The notes under the pieces: generated by a model | The model's database searches: none | What the model was told of the DNA's origin: nothing | Seen by the model: only the letters and a program-made list of their open reading frames with translations | Shown: piece after piece, positions 20,180 to 28,895 of the stretch | How positions within the stretch are numbered: the first letter of the stretch is position 1 | Layout: each line of letters opens with the position of its first letter | Assembly: GCF_009727065.1 (NCBI RefSeq) | Contig: NZ_WNLP01000007.1 | Location: 1 to 64,000 of the forward strand | Direction: 5' to 3' | Length of the DNA stretch: 64,000 bases | DNA from: Bifidobacterium canis | GTDB taxonomy: Bacteria; Actinomycetota; Actinomycetes; Actinomycetales; Bifidobacteriaceae | Made by a program: the position numbers and the translations under genes

Positions 20180-21214
20180 TCAGGCGGATTCGCGGACTAC
20201 CAAGCGCACAGGGAAGCGCTGCGACATGACCTTCCACTCGCCAGTGTTCAGACGGTGGTGCAGCATTTCGGCGGCAGCATCGGCGAGATCAGCGACCGGC
20301 TGGGCCAGCGTCGTCAGCTGCGGGTTCAGCAACGTAGCCACCTGTAGGTCGTCGAAGCCAACAACGGCAACGTCTTCTGGCACACGCTTGTTATTGCGCG
20401 CCAACACGTGAATCACGCCGGCGGCGATGCGATCGGAGTGCGCGAATACACCATCCACCTCGGGATGTTCCTTGATGATGCGTTCCATCGACGCAATACC
20501 ATTTTGCATCTCGTAGCTGCCCGAATAGGTTGCAACCGGCTCCAATCCAGCCTCTTGCAACGCTGCGCGGAATCCGGCAGTGCGCTCTCGCGGCGTCGGC
20601 ATATCGCGAGGTCCTTCGATCACCGCCAAGCGCGTGCAACCCCGTTCCAGTAAGCGGTGACCTGCCTGGAATCCTCCATCGAAATTGTCGACGTCGACGA
20701 ACGGGCATTTGAAGCTTTCCGGCGGCTTTCCCACGAAAACCGCCGGCTTGTCGAACTTCTTCAGATTATCGATGAGCGCACGTCCCTCATGAATCGAAGC
20801 GACGATCACCCCTTCGCACCCCGAGCGCATCAGCAGATCGTTAAATCCTTCGGAATCCTCCGGTGACGCGAGTACCAAAAACGGCAGTAATCCGCGCGAA
20901 GTCAACGAAAGTGAAAGCTGCCCGAGCATGCCGGAAATGAAATCGTCTTGGAACAAGAACGTGGTCGGTTCGTTCACGACGAGCGCCACGACGTTGCTTC
21001 TTCCACTGGGCAGACGCTTTGCGGCGGCGTTTGGCACGAAATTGAGTTCCATCGCCGCACGCCGCACTTTCTCGCGCGTTGCCTCGGAAGCGGAACCGTT
21101 ACCAAGCGCGCGCGAGGCGGTCGACACGGCGACGCCTGCGCGTTCCGCCACGTCGCGAATAGTCACAGCGGCATTCTGTGCGCCGCGACGGGCCTCATCA
21201 TTTGTGTTGGCCAT
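20180..21214 (-). CDS. LacI family transcriptional regulator (CebR-like)
   Basis: The 344-residue regulator has an N-terminal helix-turn-helix (VTIRDVAERAGVAVSTASRAL) and hinge helix (PNAAAKRL), then a periplasmic-binding-like effector domain (VALVVNEPTT, DVDNFDGGFQAGHRLLERG, DGVFAHSDRIAAGV, VVGFDDLQVATLL). I prefer the ATG at 21214 (MANTNDEARR); an upstream start at 21229 is possible. It sits between the sugar ABC genes and the divergent cellobiose phosphorylase gene, and both have matching operators, so it probably represses the locus until cellobiose is present. Effector is inferred. Confidence 0.93.
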   Translation of the reverse strand: MANTNDEARRGAQNAAVTIRDVAERAGVAVSTASRALGNGSASEATREKVRRAAMELNFVPNAAAKRLPSGRSNVVALVVNEPTTFLFQDDFISGMLGQLSLSLTSRGLLPFLVLASPEDSEGFNDLLMRSGCEGVIVASIHEGRALIDNLKKFDKPAVFVGKPPESFKCPFVDVDNFDGGFQAGHRLLERGCTRLAVIEGPRDMPTPRERTAGFRAALQEAGLEPVATYSGSYEMQNGIASMERIIKEHPEVDGVFAHSDRIAAGVIHVLARNNKRVPEDVAVVGFDDLQVATLLNPQLTTLAQPVADLADAAAEMLHHRLNTGEWKVMSQRFPVRLVVRESA

Positions 21215-21621
21215 GTCACCACCTCGCAAATAATCTTGCGTAATCCTTGCAATTGCAACGTTCTAAGTCTTGCGTCACAGTATCTAGCAGTAAATCTGCA
21301 TCACCACATATCAGCGAAATTTGCGTGTCAAACCTGCTATATCCAGCTCGCAAACGCGTCGTTACGCAACGGCAGTCCAAAATAATCGGCAGTATGCGAA
21401 TGCATAACTGCAATACTGTGCTCTTAGTTTCACTATGATACACATTTCAACGCGACACGCTGTGGAAACGTTTCCGCTATCTTGTTTTATCATAAAACTA
21501 AGCGGTTCGCACAGGCGCGAAACGAGCAGCCAACCGGCCGCATACGCAATAATCCAACACAACACAGCACACGCGGGCAACATCTTCTGCTGATGCCAGC
21601 CCTACGAAAGGATCAGACGAA
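21215..21621. promoter_or_regulatory. Divergent promoter region, LacI gene / cellobiose phosphorylase
   Basis: No gene in this 407 bp gap. The operator palindrome is about 150 bp upstream of the phosphorylase start. GAAAGGA precedes that start. Confidence 0.55.
21462..21477. promoter_or_regulatory. LacI-family operator upstream of cellobiose phosphorylase
   Basis: GTGGAAACGTTTCCGC contains the perfect palindrome GGAAACGTTTCC, a classic LacI/CebR-type operator core. Confidence 0.82.
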
Positions 21622-24126
21622 GTGAAATTCGGTCATTTTGACGACGAAGCAAGAGAATATGTGATCGAGACGCCCGCGACTCCCCTGCCGTGGATCAACT
21701 ACTTGGGCAGCGAAGATTTCTTCTCGCTGATCTCGAACACCGCGGGCGGTTACTCGTTCTACAAGGACGCGAAGCTGCGCCGCATCACCCGCTACCGTTA
21801 CAACGGCGTGCCCGCAGACGAAGGCGCGCGCAACTTCTATTTGACACTGATGAGCGACGCGAGCGACAACGCGAAGCCGCTCGCCAGCTGGTCGCCCACG
21901 TTCCTGCCGCTCAAAACGCCGCTTGATTTCTATGAGTGCCGTCACGGTATGGGCTACTCGATTTTCAAAGCGGAATATGCGGGTGTCGCCTCGGAACTGA
22001 CGGCGTTCGTGCCGCTGCACACTGCCGCGGAAATCAATAAGCTGACGCTTACGAACACTACTGATGAAGCCAAAGTGGTCGACGCCACCGCTTGCGTGGA
22101 ATGGTGCCTGTGGAACGCGGTCGACGATGCGAGCAACTTCCAGCGCAACCTCTCCACCGGCGAAGTGGAAGTCGAGCAGACCGATCAGGCGACGCTGCTC
22201 TACCACAAGACAGAGTTCAAGGAACGCCGCAATCACTATGCGTTCTACTCGGTGAATGAGCCGACAATCGGCTTCGACACGAGCCGCGACGAATTCCTCG
22301 GCAAATTCAACGGCTGGGACTCCCCACAAGTGATCACCGAGGGACGCGCGCACGACTCGATCGCCTACGGTTGGTCGCCGATCGCCGCGCCGCGAGTGCG
22401 CGTCGAGCTGATGCCAGGCGAATCGCGCACGCTCGTGTTCATGCTCGGCTACATCGAGGTGCCGAACGACGAGAAGTGGGAGGATCCGAACGATCCGCTC
22501 AAGGTGGGCATCATCAACAAGAAGCCGGCACATGCGCTGTTCGAGAAGTTCAACACCGTTGAGAAGGTTGACGCGGCGCTTGCCGATCTGCGCACCTACT
22601 GGGACGGACTGCTCGGCGGATTCCAGGTGAAGACCGGCGATGAGAAGCTCGACCGCATGGTGAACATCTGGAATCAGTACCAGTGCATGGTCACGTTCAA
22701 CCTCTCCCGCTCCGCTTCCTACTTCGAATCGGGCATGGGACGCGGCATGGGCTTCCGCGATTCGAACCAAGACCTGCTCGGCTTCGTGCACATGATTCCT
22801 GAACGTGCCCGCGAGCGCATTCTCGACATCGCCGCCACGCAGCTGCCCGACGGCTCGGCCTGGCACCAGTACCAGCCGCTCACGAAGAAGGGCAACGCCG
22901 ATATCGGCGGCGGCTTCAACGACGACCCACTCTGGCTCGTTGCCTCCGTGTTCGCATACCTGAACGAAACCGGCGATGATTCGATTCTGCGCGAACCCAC
23001 GCAGTTCGACAACGAGTCCGGCTCCGAGAAGCCGCTGCTCGAGCATCTGCGCCGCTCGGTGAACTTCACGATGACGCATCGCGGCCCACACGGCTTGCCA
23101 CTCATCGGCCGCGCGGATTGGAACGACTGCCTGAACCTCAACTGCTTCTCGTCCACCCCTAGCGAAAGCTTCCAGACCGTTGAGAACAACGACACCGGCA
23201 TCGCCGAATCCGTGTTCATCGCAGGCATGTTCGTGCTCTACGGCGAGCAGTACGCGCAGATTCTTGAGGAATACGGCAAAGCTTGCGGCTTGACCGACGA
23301 GCAGATCGCTTCCGAAACCGCTGACGCGCGCAAGGCCGTTGACGAGGTGCGCGCGGCGACGCTTGACGCCGGCTGGGACGGCGCATGGTTCCGCCGCGCA
23401 TACGACGCGAACGGCAACCCGGTCGGCACTGGCGAAGACACCGAAGGCCGCATCTACATCGAACCGCAGGGCATGTGCGTCATGGCTGGCATCGGCGTGG
23501 ATGACGGCAAGGCAGCCCAGGCGTTGCAGTCCACGAAGGATCTGCTCACCTGCGACTGGGGCACCGCCATTCTCGCTCCCGCATACTCGACCTATCGCAT
23601 CGAACTCGGCGAGATTTCCTCCTACCCGCGCGGATACAAGGAGAACGGCGGCATCTTCTGCCACAACAATCCGTGGATTTCGATTGCGAACGCGGAGATC
23701 AATAACAACGATGAGGCATTCAACGTCTACACGCGTACCTGCCCGGCATACACCGAGGAGTATTCGGAGATTCACCGCACCGAACCATACGTGTACTGCC
23801 AGATGGTCGCCGGCCCCGAGGCTCCGACCACCGGCGAAGGCAAGAACTCTTGGCTGACCGGCACTGCCGCTTGGACGTTCGTCGACGTGTCGCAGCACCT
23901 GCTCGGCGTGCAGCCAACCGTTCAGGGCCTGAAGGTCGAGCCGCACCTCCCGCAGAAGTTCACCGACCTGCACATCGAGCGCGTCTGGCGTGGCACCCGC
24001 TACATCGTTGACGTGAAGCGCACCGGCGCTTCGTCGCTCACCGTCGATGGCCAGCCGGTCTCCGGCACCACCATCCCGACCGCCGCTGCCGGCACCAAGG
24101 AGGTTCACGCTCAACTGACTATCTAA
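21622..24126 (+). CDS. Cellobiose phosphorylase (GH94)
   Basis: The 834-residue cytosolic enzyme should cleave cellobiose with phosphate to glucose 1-phosphate and glucose (EC 2.4.1.20). It matches GH94 cellobiose phosphorylases from the start (MKFGHFDDEAREYVI, TPLPWINYLGSEDFFSLIS) through the (alpha/alpha)6 domain, with the catalytic acid in GRADWNDCLNLN near residue 501. Length fits cellobiose rather than chitobiose or cellodextrin enzymes. GAAAGGATC precedes the start, with a LacI operator further upstream. Together with the ABC genes it forms an uptake-and-phosphorolysis route that saves one ATP per disaccharide. The substrate is assigned from family resemblance. Confidence 0.94.
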   Translation: MKFGHFDDEAREYVIETPATPLPWINYLGSEDFFSLISNTAGGYSFYKDAKLRRITRYRYNGVPADEGARNFYLTLMSDASDNAKPLASWSPTFLPLKTPLDFYECRHGMGYSIFKAEYAGVASELTAFVPLHTAAEINKLTLTNTTDEAKVVDATACVEWCLWNAVDDASNFQRNLSTGEVEVEQTDQATLLYHKTEFKERRNHYAFYSVNEPTIGFDTSRDEFLGKFNGWDSPQVITEGRAHDSIAYGWSPIAAPRVRVELMPGESRTLVFMLGYIEVPNDEKWEDPNDPLKVGIINKKPAHALFEKFNTVEKVDAALADLRTYWDGLLGGFQVKTGDEKLDRMVNIWNQYQCMVTFNLSRSASYFESGMGRGMGFRDSNQDLLGFVHMIPERARERILDIAATQLPDGSAWHQYQPLTKKGNADIGGGFNDDPLWLVASVFAYLNETGDDSILREPTQFDNESGSEKPLLEHLRRSVNFTMTHRGPHGLPLIGRADWNDCLNLNCFSSTPSESFQTVENNDTGIAESVFIAGMFVLYGEQYAQILEEYGKACGLTDEQIASETADARKAVDEVRAATLDAGWDGAWFRRAYDANGNPVGTGEDTEGRIYIEPQGMCVMAGIGVDDGKAAQALQSTKDLLTCDWGTAILAPAYSTYRIELGEISSYPRGYKENGGIFCHNNPWISIANAEINNNDEAFNVYTRTCPAYTEEYSEIHRTEPYVYCQMVAGPEAPTTGEGKNSWLTGTAAWTFVDVSQHLLGVQPTVQGLKVEPHLPQKFTDLHIERVWRGTRYIVDVKRTGASSLTVDGQPVSGTTIPTAAAGTKEVHAQLTI

Positions 24127-24151
24127 CGACTTATTTTCTTCCTTCTTCATT

Positions 24152-24190
24152 GGTTGTGGGGCGTGCGCTATTAGTGCACGCCCCACAACC
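24152..24190 (+). terminator. Terminator after cellobiose phosphorylase
   Basis: Perfect 15 bp stem (GGTTGTGGGGCGTGC and complement) 25 bp after the stop codon. Confidence 0.8.
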
Positions 24191-24232
24191 ATATTCACTG
24201 ATATATATGAAAATGATTACAAGAAGAAAAAG

Positions 24233-24305
24233 TGGGCTCGATGGGTTTCGAACCCACGACCTTTCGCTCCGGAGGCGAACGCTCTATCCGCTGAGCTACG
24301 AGCCC
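24233..24305 (-). tRNA. tRNA-Arg (anticodon CCG)
   Basis: A 73-base cloverleaf on the minus strand: acceptor GGGCTCG/CGAGCCC with A73, D arm with AGCTCAGCGGATAGAGC, anticodon stem TTCGC/GCGAA around loop CTCCGGA (anticodon CCG, reads CGG) and a T arm with GGTTCGA. CCA is not encoded. Confidence 0.96.
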
Positions 24306-24477
24306 ATACTTGATCTACTGTACCCCTAACCTCATATTTTCGCGTGTTCCACCAATCACCTATGCCCCGATCCCAGCACATCACATTCATTCTCCAATAT
24401 GCACGAAATTGCACAATAATCAGCACAATATTGCGGAATTTCGCACATATTGCCAATGGTGTTACTACACTGAGAAT

Positions 24478-25113
24478 ATGTCCATTGATATCAAGGGAAT
24501 TGACGATTTCGAATACGAGCGCAGCTTCTTCGTGCGTGAGATTCCCGAAGAGCTCGTTGAAGACAGCGAGTCGAGTCTTATCATCTCGAGCTACTTCGTG
24601 CACGATGACAACTACGCACTGCGCGTGCGCCTGCAATCATCGAGTCTGCATATCGATTTGACTTCGGCAACCGACCCGAAACAAGTACTTGACGAATACC
24701 GCGACTCGTTCACTTCCGGCGAGATGGCAGTGAAAGGCCCATCATACGGCGGCACACGCTACGAGGCGAGCCGCGCGATCGACACACGCATCGCCGGCGA
24801 GCTGATCGCACGCGGCGGTGACTTGGTGATCAAAAATCGGTACAGCGTGTGGACTGGCGAAGATGGCTGGGTGTTCGACGTGTATGGCGGCGCGAACGCT
24901 CCGCTGATTATTGCGAAGGCTGCGCGCAGCATGCCCGTTACGAATCTTGTGATTCCCAAGTTCTGCGTGACTGAGATCACCGATCAGAGCAGATTCAGCA
25001 ACGACGAGCTCTCTTGGAAGCCATACAACACATGGCAGGAGGATTTCGAACGCGAACTCGCCACTGAAGGCCCGCGTTTCGAGCAGATCTTCGGCCACAA
25101 TATGCTCAGCTGA
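24478..25113 (+). CDS. CYTH domain protein
   Basis: The 211-residue protein has the CYTH signature near its start (FEYERSFFVREIPEEL, the ExExK-like metal/phosphate motif) and alternating charged strands typical of the tunnel fold (RVRLQSSSLHIDLT, YEASRAIDTRI, LVIKNRYSVWTGEDGWVFDVYGG). CYTH proteins act on triphosphates (class IV adenylate cyclase, thiamine triphosphatase, inorganic triphosphatase); which applies here cannot be read from sequence. I chose the ATG at 24478 because the motif starts just after it. The gene stands alone after tRNA-Arg. Confidence 0.85.
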   Translation: MSIDIKGIDDFEYERSFFVREIPEELVEDSESSLIISSYFVHDDNYALRVRLQSSSLHIDLTSATDPKQVLDEYRDSFTSGEMAVKGPSYGGTRYEASRAIDTRIAGELIARGGDLVIKNRYSVWTGEDGWVFDVYGGANAPLIIAKAARSMPVTNLVIPKFCVTEITDQSRFSNDELSWKPYNTWQEDFERELATEGPRFEQIFGHNMLS

Positions 25114-25125
25114 CCGTCGCTCTGT

Positions 25126-25263
25126 TCTTCTATTTTGCTGGTGGGGATACAAAACTCGATTACACGCATGTGGACCGATTACAAAAACCGCTATTTTCCA
25201 ACAAAAATGGCTTCCGACTACCCAGCGCTATAACGGTTTTATATCCCCACCAGCAAATGAGGG
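25126..25263. mobile_element. MITE-like element, family 1, copy A (138 bp)
   Basis: Terminal inverted repeats of about 30 bp (left contains TTTTGCTGGTGGGGATACAA, right TTATATCCCCACCAGCAAAT) flank about 77 bp with no coding frame. Ends and interior (AACCGCTATTTTCCAACAAA) align with the copy at 47477-47614. Confidence 0.85.
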
Positions 25264-25310
25264 CAAAGACAGGTAGGGATGAAGCGATTGCGTACCGAAT
25301 GTTGGTGCGG

Positions 25311-25436
25311 GGGTATTTCGCTTACGAGGAGACATTACTGAGCATATACGCACATATCGGTGACGGTTTTCCAACGTTTTTCGATGATTGTACTTGCCAA
25401 ATGCGTCCTTAATGTCTCCTCGTAAGCGAAATACCC
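25311..25436. mobile_element. MITE-like element, family 2 (126 bp, perfect 27 bp inverted repeats)
   Basis: Arms at 25311-25337 and 25410-25436 are perfect complements (they include CGCTTACGAGGAGACATTA). Weaker symmetry continues outside. The 72 bp interior has no gene. Unrelated in sequence to family 1. It could also serve as a bidirectional terminator for the flanking convergent genes. Confidence 0.75.
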
Positions 25437-25474
25437 TGCAGCAACGCTCGAAAATTCAGTAGCTGTGGTAGCTG

Positions 25475-26431
25475 TCAGTACATAAGGGTGGCGAGACGGC
25501 GACGGGCACGCATCAGGCGCTCATCGTTCGGCTCAGGGATCAGGAAGTATTCGAGCATGCGCTGACGCACCGGCTCGAGCTGATCGGGATGCGATGCGAG
25601 GAAGTCGAGCAGGCGGTCGAATGCGTCTTGAATCTGGCCACCGATCATGTCGACGTCTGCGACGGCGAGCTGTGCGTCGAGATCGTCTGGATTCGCTGCA
25701 GCTTTCTCGCGCACCGCACGCACATCGGCCTTGGCAGAACGAGCCAACAGTAGCGCCTTGGCACGCTCACGCTGAGCCAACGTGTCATCAGGCTCGCGCT
25801 CGAGCACCTGCTCGTAGGCTGCAGCAGCACCAGCGTAATCGCCCTCTTGCGCCAAACGATGCGCTTCGGCGTGCTCCGGTGGAATCTGCGGCTCGGCAGA
25901 CTTCTCGCTGCTGTCAGAAGAATCCGAAGAACCGTTCATATATGGCGCAGTGCCGGTCACGCCAGCCTGAGCCGCCACCTGCACAAGTTGCGGAAGCACC
26001 TGCTCGGTGATCTGCGTCATCTCTTCGTCGGATGGCATGCCTTGCAGAATCGGCATCGGGCGTCCGCCGATCAACGCGAACAGCGCCGGAGCGCCCTGCA
26101 CGCCGAACGCCTGGGCGATCTCCGGTTCCGAAGCCACGTCGATGCGAGCCAGTTGCAGCTTGCCGTCCATGCCGTTGATGGCATCGCCAAGCTTCTGAGC
26201 CATATCAAACAAGCGGTTGTCGGTCGGCACCCACATGAAGACCACGATCGGATATGTGGCTGAAGATTGCGCCACAGCCTGGAAGTTCTGCTGCGTGACG
26301 TCAATAACGTAGCCGCCAGCCGCAGGCGCTCCGCCCTGCTGCCCAGGTTCGGCCTTGACCTGATGCTTCAGCGCTTCAAGATCAACGGCGCCTGCCAACG
26401 AAATACCCGGCTTGAAATCACCTTCTGGCAT
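25475..26431 (-). CDS. YbbN/CnoX-like thioredoxin-fold protein with TPR region
   Basis: The 318-residue protein has a thioredoxin-like domain at about residues 30-140 (GGYVIDVTQQNFQAV, PIVVFMWVPTDNRLFDMAQKL, LQLARIDVASEPEIAQAFGVQGAPALFAL) and a C-terminal TPR-like region (AHRLAQEGDYAGAAAAYEQVLEREPDD). This matches the YbbN/CnoX co-chaperone architecture. The redox motif is absent: WAPWCGPC-like sequence is replaced by WVPTDNRL with no cysteine, so a thiol-disulfide role is unlikely and a chaperone or holdase role more likely. Start taken as the Met at 26431 (MPEGDFKPGISLAGAVDL), which fits the actinobacterial family. Confidence 0.85.
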   Translation of the reverse strand: MPEGDFKPGISLAGAVDLEALKHQVKAEPGQQGGAPAAGGYVIDVTQQNFQAVAQSSATYPIVVFMWVPTDNRLFDMAQKLGDAINGMDGKLQLARIDVASEPEIAQAFGVQGAPALFALIGGRPMPILQGMPSDEEMTQITEQVLPQLVQVAAQAGVTGTAPYMNGSSDSSDSSEKSAEPQIPPEHAEAHRLAQEGDYAGAAAAYEQVLEREPDDTLAQRERAKALLLARSAKADVRAVREKAAANPDDLDAQLAVADVDMIGGQIQDAFDRLLDFLASHPDQLEPVRQRMLEYFLIPEPNDERLMRARRRLATLMY

Positions 26432-26539
26432 GATGCCCCTTTCCGCATGCAATGCTGCATGCAATCACAATCACAACAAACGAGAAACTAACACATGTGC
26501 TCAAGCACCGCCGTCAGCTAGCCAGCCGTGCCGGACAGG

Positions 26540-27550
26540 TCAGATCGCCTCGACCTTCACAGCCTGTCTCTCAGCGCCAACAGCCGTCACCTTCGCGTTC
26601 GACTTCGCAGACGGCACATACAGCGCCACGACGTTCACATAGGTGACGCGCATCGTGCTCGTAGCCTTGCCATCTCCGAACAACGCCTTTTCGGAATCGG
26701 AAGCCGGCTGCGATTCACGGCCTTCACCGGCGGTGCGAGTCCACTCGGAATTGATCTGCGCCACCACCAGGTCGCCACCATCGGCGGAACGCATGATGCG
26801 AATCTGACCATCCACAGGCGTGAAGGTCTGCGATTGCGTACCCTTGTTGCGCTCCATGCCCTGCTGCACGGTCTGCGACAGCGTGGCGAGTTCCTGACGC
26901 AAATAATCGTCGGCGAAATCATTCGCATACTTGCTGTTCGTGCCGTTCTGCAGCACGTCAGCGTATTGTGCGACAGCCTCTTTCGGCGTCATCTTCAAAT
27001 TCGAGTCGTTGTCGGCACCCATCTGCGCGCCGATCTCCGGCACAGTGAACTTCGGCATCTGCACACCTTGGAACAAGCGTGCGACTCCCCACAGCTTGTA
27101 GTTCTGCCGTGCGCTCTCCTGATCGAACACGAGCAAACGCTTCGACTGCTGATCCTCGGTGGTCGTGGTAATCGTGAACACACTGCGTGGCCAGCCGCTA
27201 TCGGTCGGAATAATAGTCTGCGTAATATCAGTCGGAATCGTCGTCTTCGCATCGAGATTGCCGGTTTTCTGAGCCACGGTAATCTCACTCGTGCGAACGG
27301 CGAGCTCGGGGCCCGACATCACTTTGTCAAGTCCGTCGGTCGTCTTCGCATCGTTGCACTTCTGAATGGCCTCCAGAATCTGCGTGCGCATCTTCTTCTC
27401 TTGATCCGTCGTCAAATTCGGCGACGCAGACGCCGAAGCCGTCGCCTTCGCTGGTTGCGGCAGCTGACCTTCGCACGCGCCGAGCGTCACGCACATGCAC
27501 AGCGAAAGAGCTGCGGCACCAAGGGAGACAATCTTTTTACGTGTGTTCAT
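26540..27550 (-). CDS. Putative lipoprotein of unknown function
   Basis: The 336-residue protein begins with a lipoprotein signal (MNTRKKIVSLGAAALSLC, lipobox LGAC, Cys at 26), then a Ser/Ala/Thr linker and a soluble domain of about 290 residues exposed outside the membrane. I do not recognise the domain. The gene starts immediately at the stop of the upstream membrane-protein gene (TAAATG), so the two are coupled and the products probably act together at the cell surface. Confidence 0.8.
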   Translation of the reverse strand: MNTRKKIVSLGAAALSLCMCVTLGACEGQLPQPAKATASASASPNLTTDQEKKMRTQILEAIQKCNDAKTTDGLDKVMSGPELAVRTSEITVAQKTGNLDAKTTIPTDITQTIIPTDSGWPRSVFTITTTTEDQQSKRLLVFDQESARQNYKLWGVARLFQGVQMPKFTVPEIGAQMGADNDSNLKMTPKEAVAQYADVLQNGTNSKYANDFADDYLRQELATLSQTVQQGMERNKGTQSQTFTPVDGQIRIMRSADGGDLVVAQINSEWTRTAGEGRESQPASDSEKALFGDGKATSTMRVTYVNVVALYVPSAKSNAKVTAVGAERQAVKVEAI

Positions 27551-28801
27551 TTAGTCGTTCTCCTTACCGTCAGTGTCGGAAGAAGTGCCAGAAGAAGCAT
27601 CAGATGAAGTAGTGGAGTTGTTGGCGGAGTCATCCGCGGAATCAGCGGCAGTCTGCGCGGAGTCATCAACACCGACTTCTTGTGCGAAGCGGGCGAAGTA
27701 GCTCTGCAGTTCTTCAGGCGAGATCACCGAAGTTGCGGCGGTATCTTGCGTGTTCTGCGCAGAAGTCTCGGTTTCGTTCGCGTTCACGGCGTCGCCCGTG
27801 CCCAAGCCAGCGCCAGTATCAGCACCAGCTGCCGAAGTTCTCTCCGCGAGCATATTGCGCGAATGCGGATCGACGATCGTCGGCGTCGACTCGCCCGCTT
27901 GCACGCGACCAGTCGCGCCTGCGGAACCGGAGTGACGGCCATGGCGCGCCGCTCCCCTCTTCTTCGACTTGCCGCGCGGCTTCAAAGCGGCCAGCGAACC
28001 GGCGAGCGCCTCGCTGATCTTCGGCTCTTCCTTGCGGCGTTCGTGCCGTTCGGCGCGTGCCTTTTCAGCGCGTGCGGATATGCGCTTGCGGCGCGCGCTC
28101 ATATCCATCGCGAACACCGATGCGCACAGTACCGCGAGAATGGCGCAAAGTCCGCCGCCGAAATACCACGGCAGAGCGAAGTTCGGAATATTGTGACGGG
28201 TCCAGTGCAGGTCAATCGTGCCGTCGGAAATTTTCTGACCGAAGTCGACGAGAATAACGGAGGTGTCGGTCGCCTCTTTCAAGTTCAGACTCGCACGGCC
28301 CGCGTCACAGCTGACCTGCGACCACATATCGGAGTCTTTGAACGCGACGTCGGCATCGGAGGTCTTCGCCTCACCCTGCGCCTCCTGCATGGAGTGCGAG
28401 AGTTCGGTCCAGCTGCTCAGTCCGGTAATGCGTTCGTATGACTGCCCTGCCAGCCAACCAGCCGCGTCTTTTGAAGTGGTCAGTGCCATGCACACGCCGT
28501 CGTTGGCGGTGGCACTTGCGCTCGTTGCGGTGACCGTCACCGTTGAGTCAACAAGATCGGCCACACCTTGGTCAATAAGAAGATATTGTGTATTTTCCAC
28601 CGGCGCAGAGGCCGAGATACTTGGGTTCGGCTTCCAGATAGTCTGGTTGAGCACACCCAACACGATGCATGCGACCGCAAGAAGGCCGAAAATCGGCGTG
28701 ACAATCCCGCGCATGATCTTCGCATGGCGCGTGGGTTCCTTCTTAACGGGAGCGTCCTTCTTCACAGGAGACTGTTCTCGTTCTTCGTGTACATCTGTCA
28801 T
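27551..28801 (-). CDS. Membrane protein with large extracytoplasmic domain, unknown function
   Basis: The 416-residue protein has a cytoplasmic N-terminus rich in K and E, a membrane helix at about residues 32-52, about 140 residues outside, a second helix (LPWYFGGGLCAILAVLCASVF) and a long disordered cytoplasmic tail of about 170 residues: first very basic (RRKRISARAEKARAERHERRK), then Ser/Thr/Asp-rich to the end. I do not recognise a family. Co-directional and translationally coupled with the following lipoprotein. Confidence 0.78.
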   Translation of the reverse strand: MTDVHEEREQSPVKKDAPVKKEPTRHAKIMRGIVTPIFGLLAVACIVLGVLNQTIWKPNPSISASAPVENTQYLLIDQGVADLVDSTVTVTATSASATANDGVCMALTTSKDAAGWLAGQSYERITGLSSWTELSHSMQEAQGEAKTSDADVAFKDSDMWSQVSCDAGRASLNLKEATDTSVILVDFGQKISDGTIDLHWTRHNIPNFALPWYFGGGLCAILAVLCASVFAMDMSARRKRISARAEKARAERHERRKEEPKISEALAGSLAALKPRGKSKKRGAARHGRHSGSAGATGRVQAGESTPTIVDPHSRNMLAERTSAAGADTGAGLGTGDAVNANETETSAQNTQDTAATSVISPEELQSYFARFAQEVGVDDSAQTAADSADDSANNSTTSSDASSGTSSDTDGKEND

Positions 28802-28895
28802 AACATTTCTTATTCTACAGCGAAAGGCCGATTCACCTAGTTCTCAACGCAGATCTCACACAGATAAATACATGCGCACAGTTACTCTGTGATGT

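Larger units (their letters stand above)
25114..25474. other. Gene-free interval holding two MITE-like elements
   Basis: Between the CYTH gene and the convergent thioredoxin/TPR gene. Nearly all of it is made of the two inverted-repeat elements listed next. Confidence 0.7.

Noticed and set aside
21613..24198. Long open frame on the minus strand opposite cellobiose phosphorylase
   Set aside because: Shadow of a well-supported GH94 gene; no family motifs in the opposite frame.
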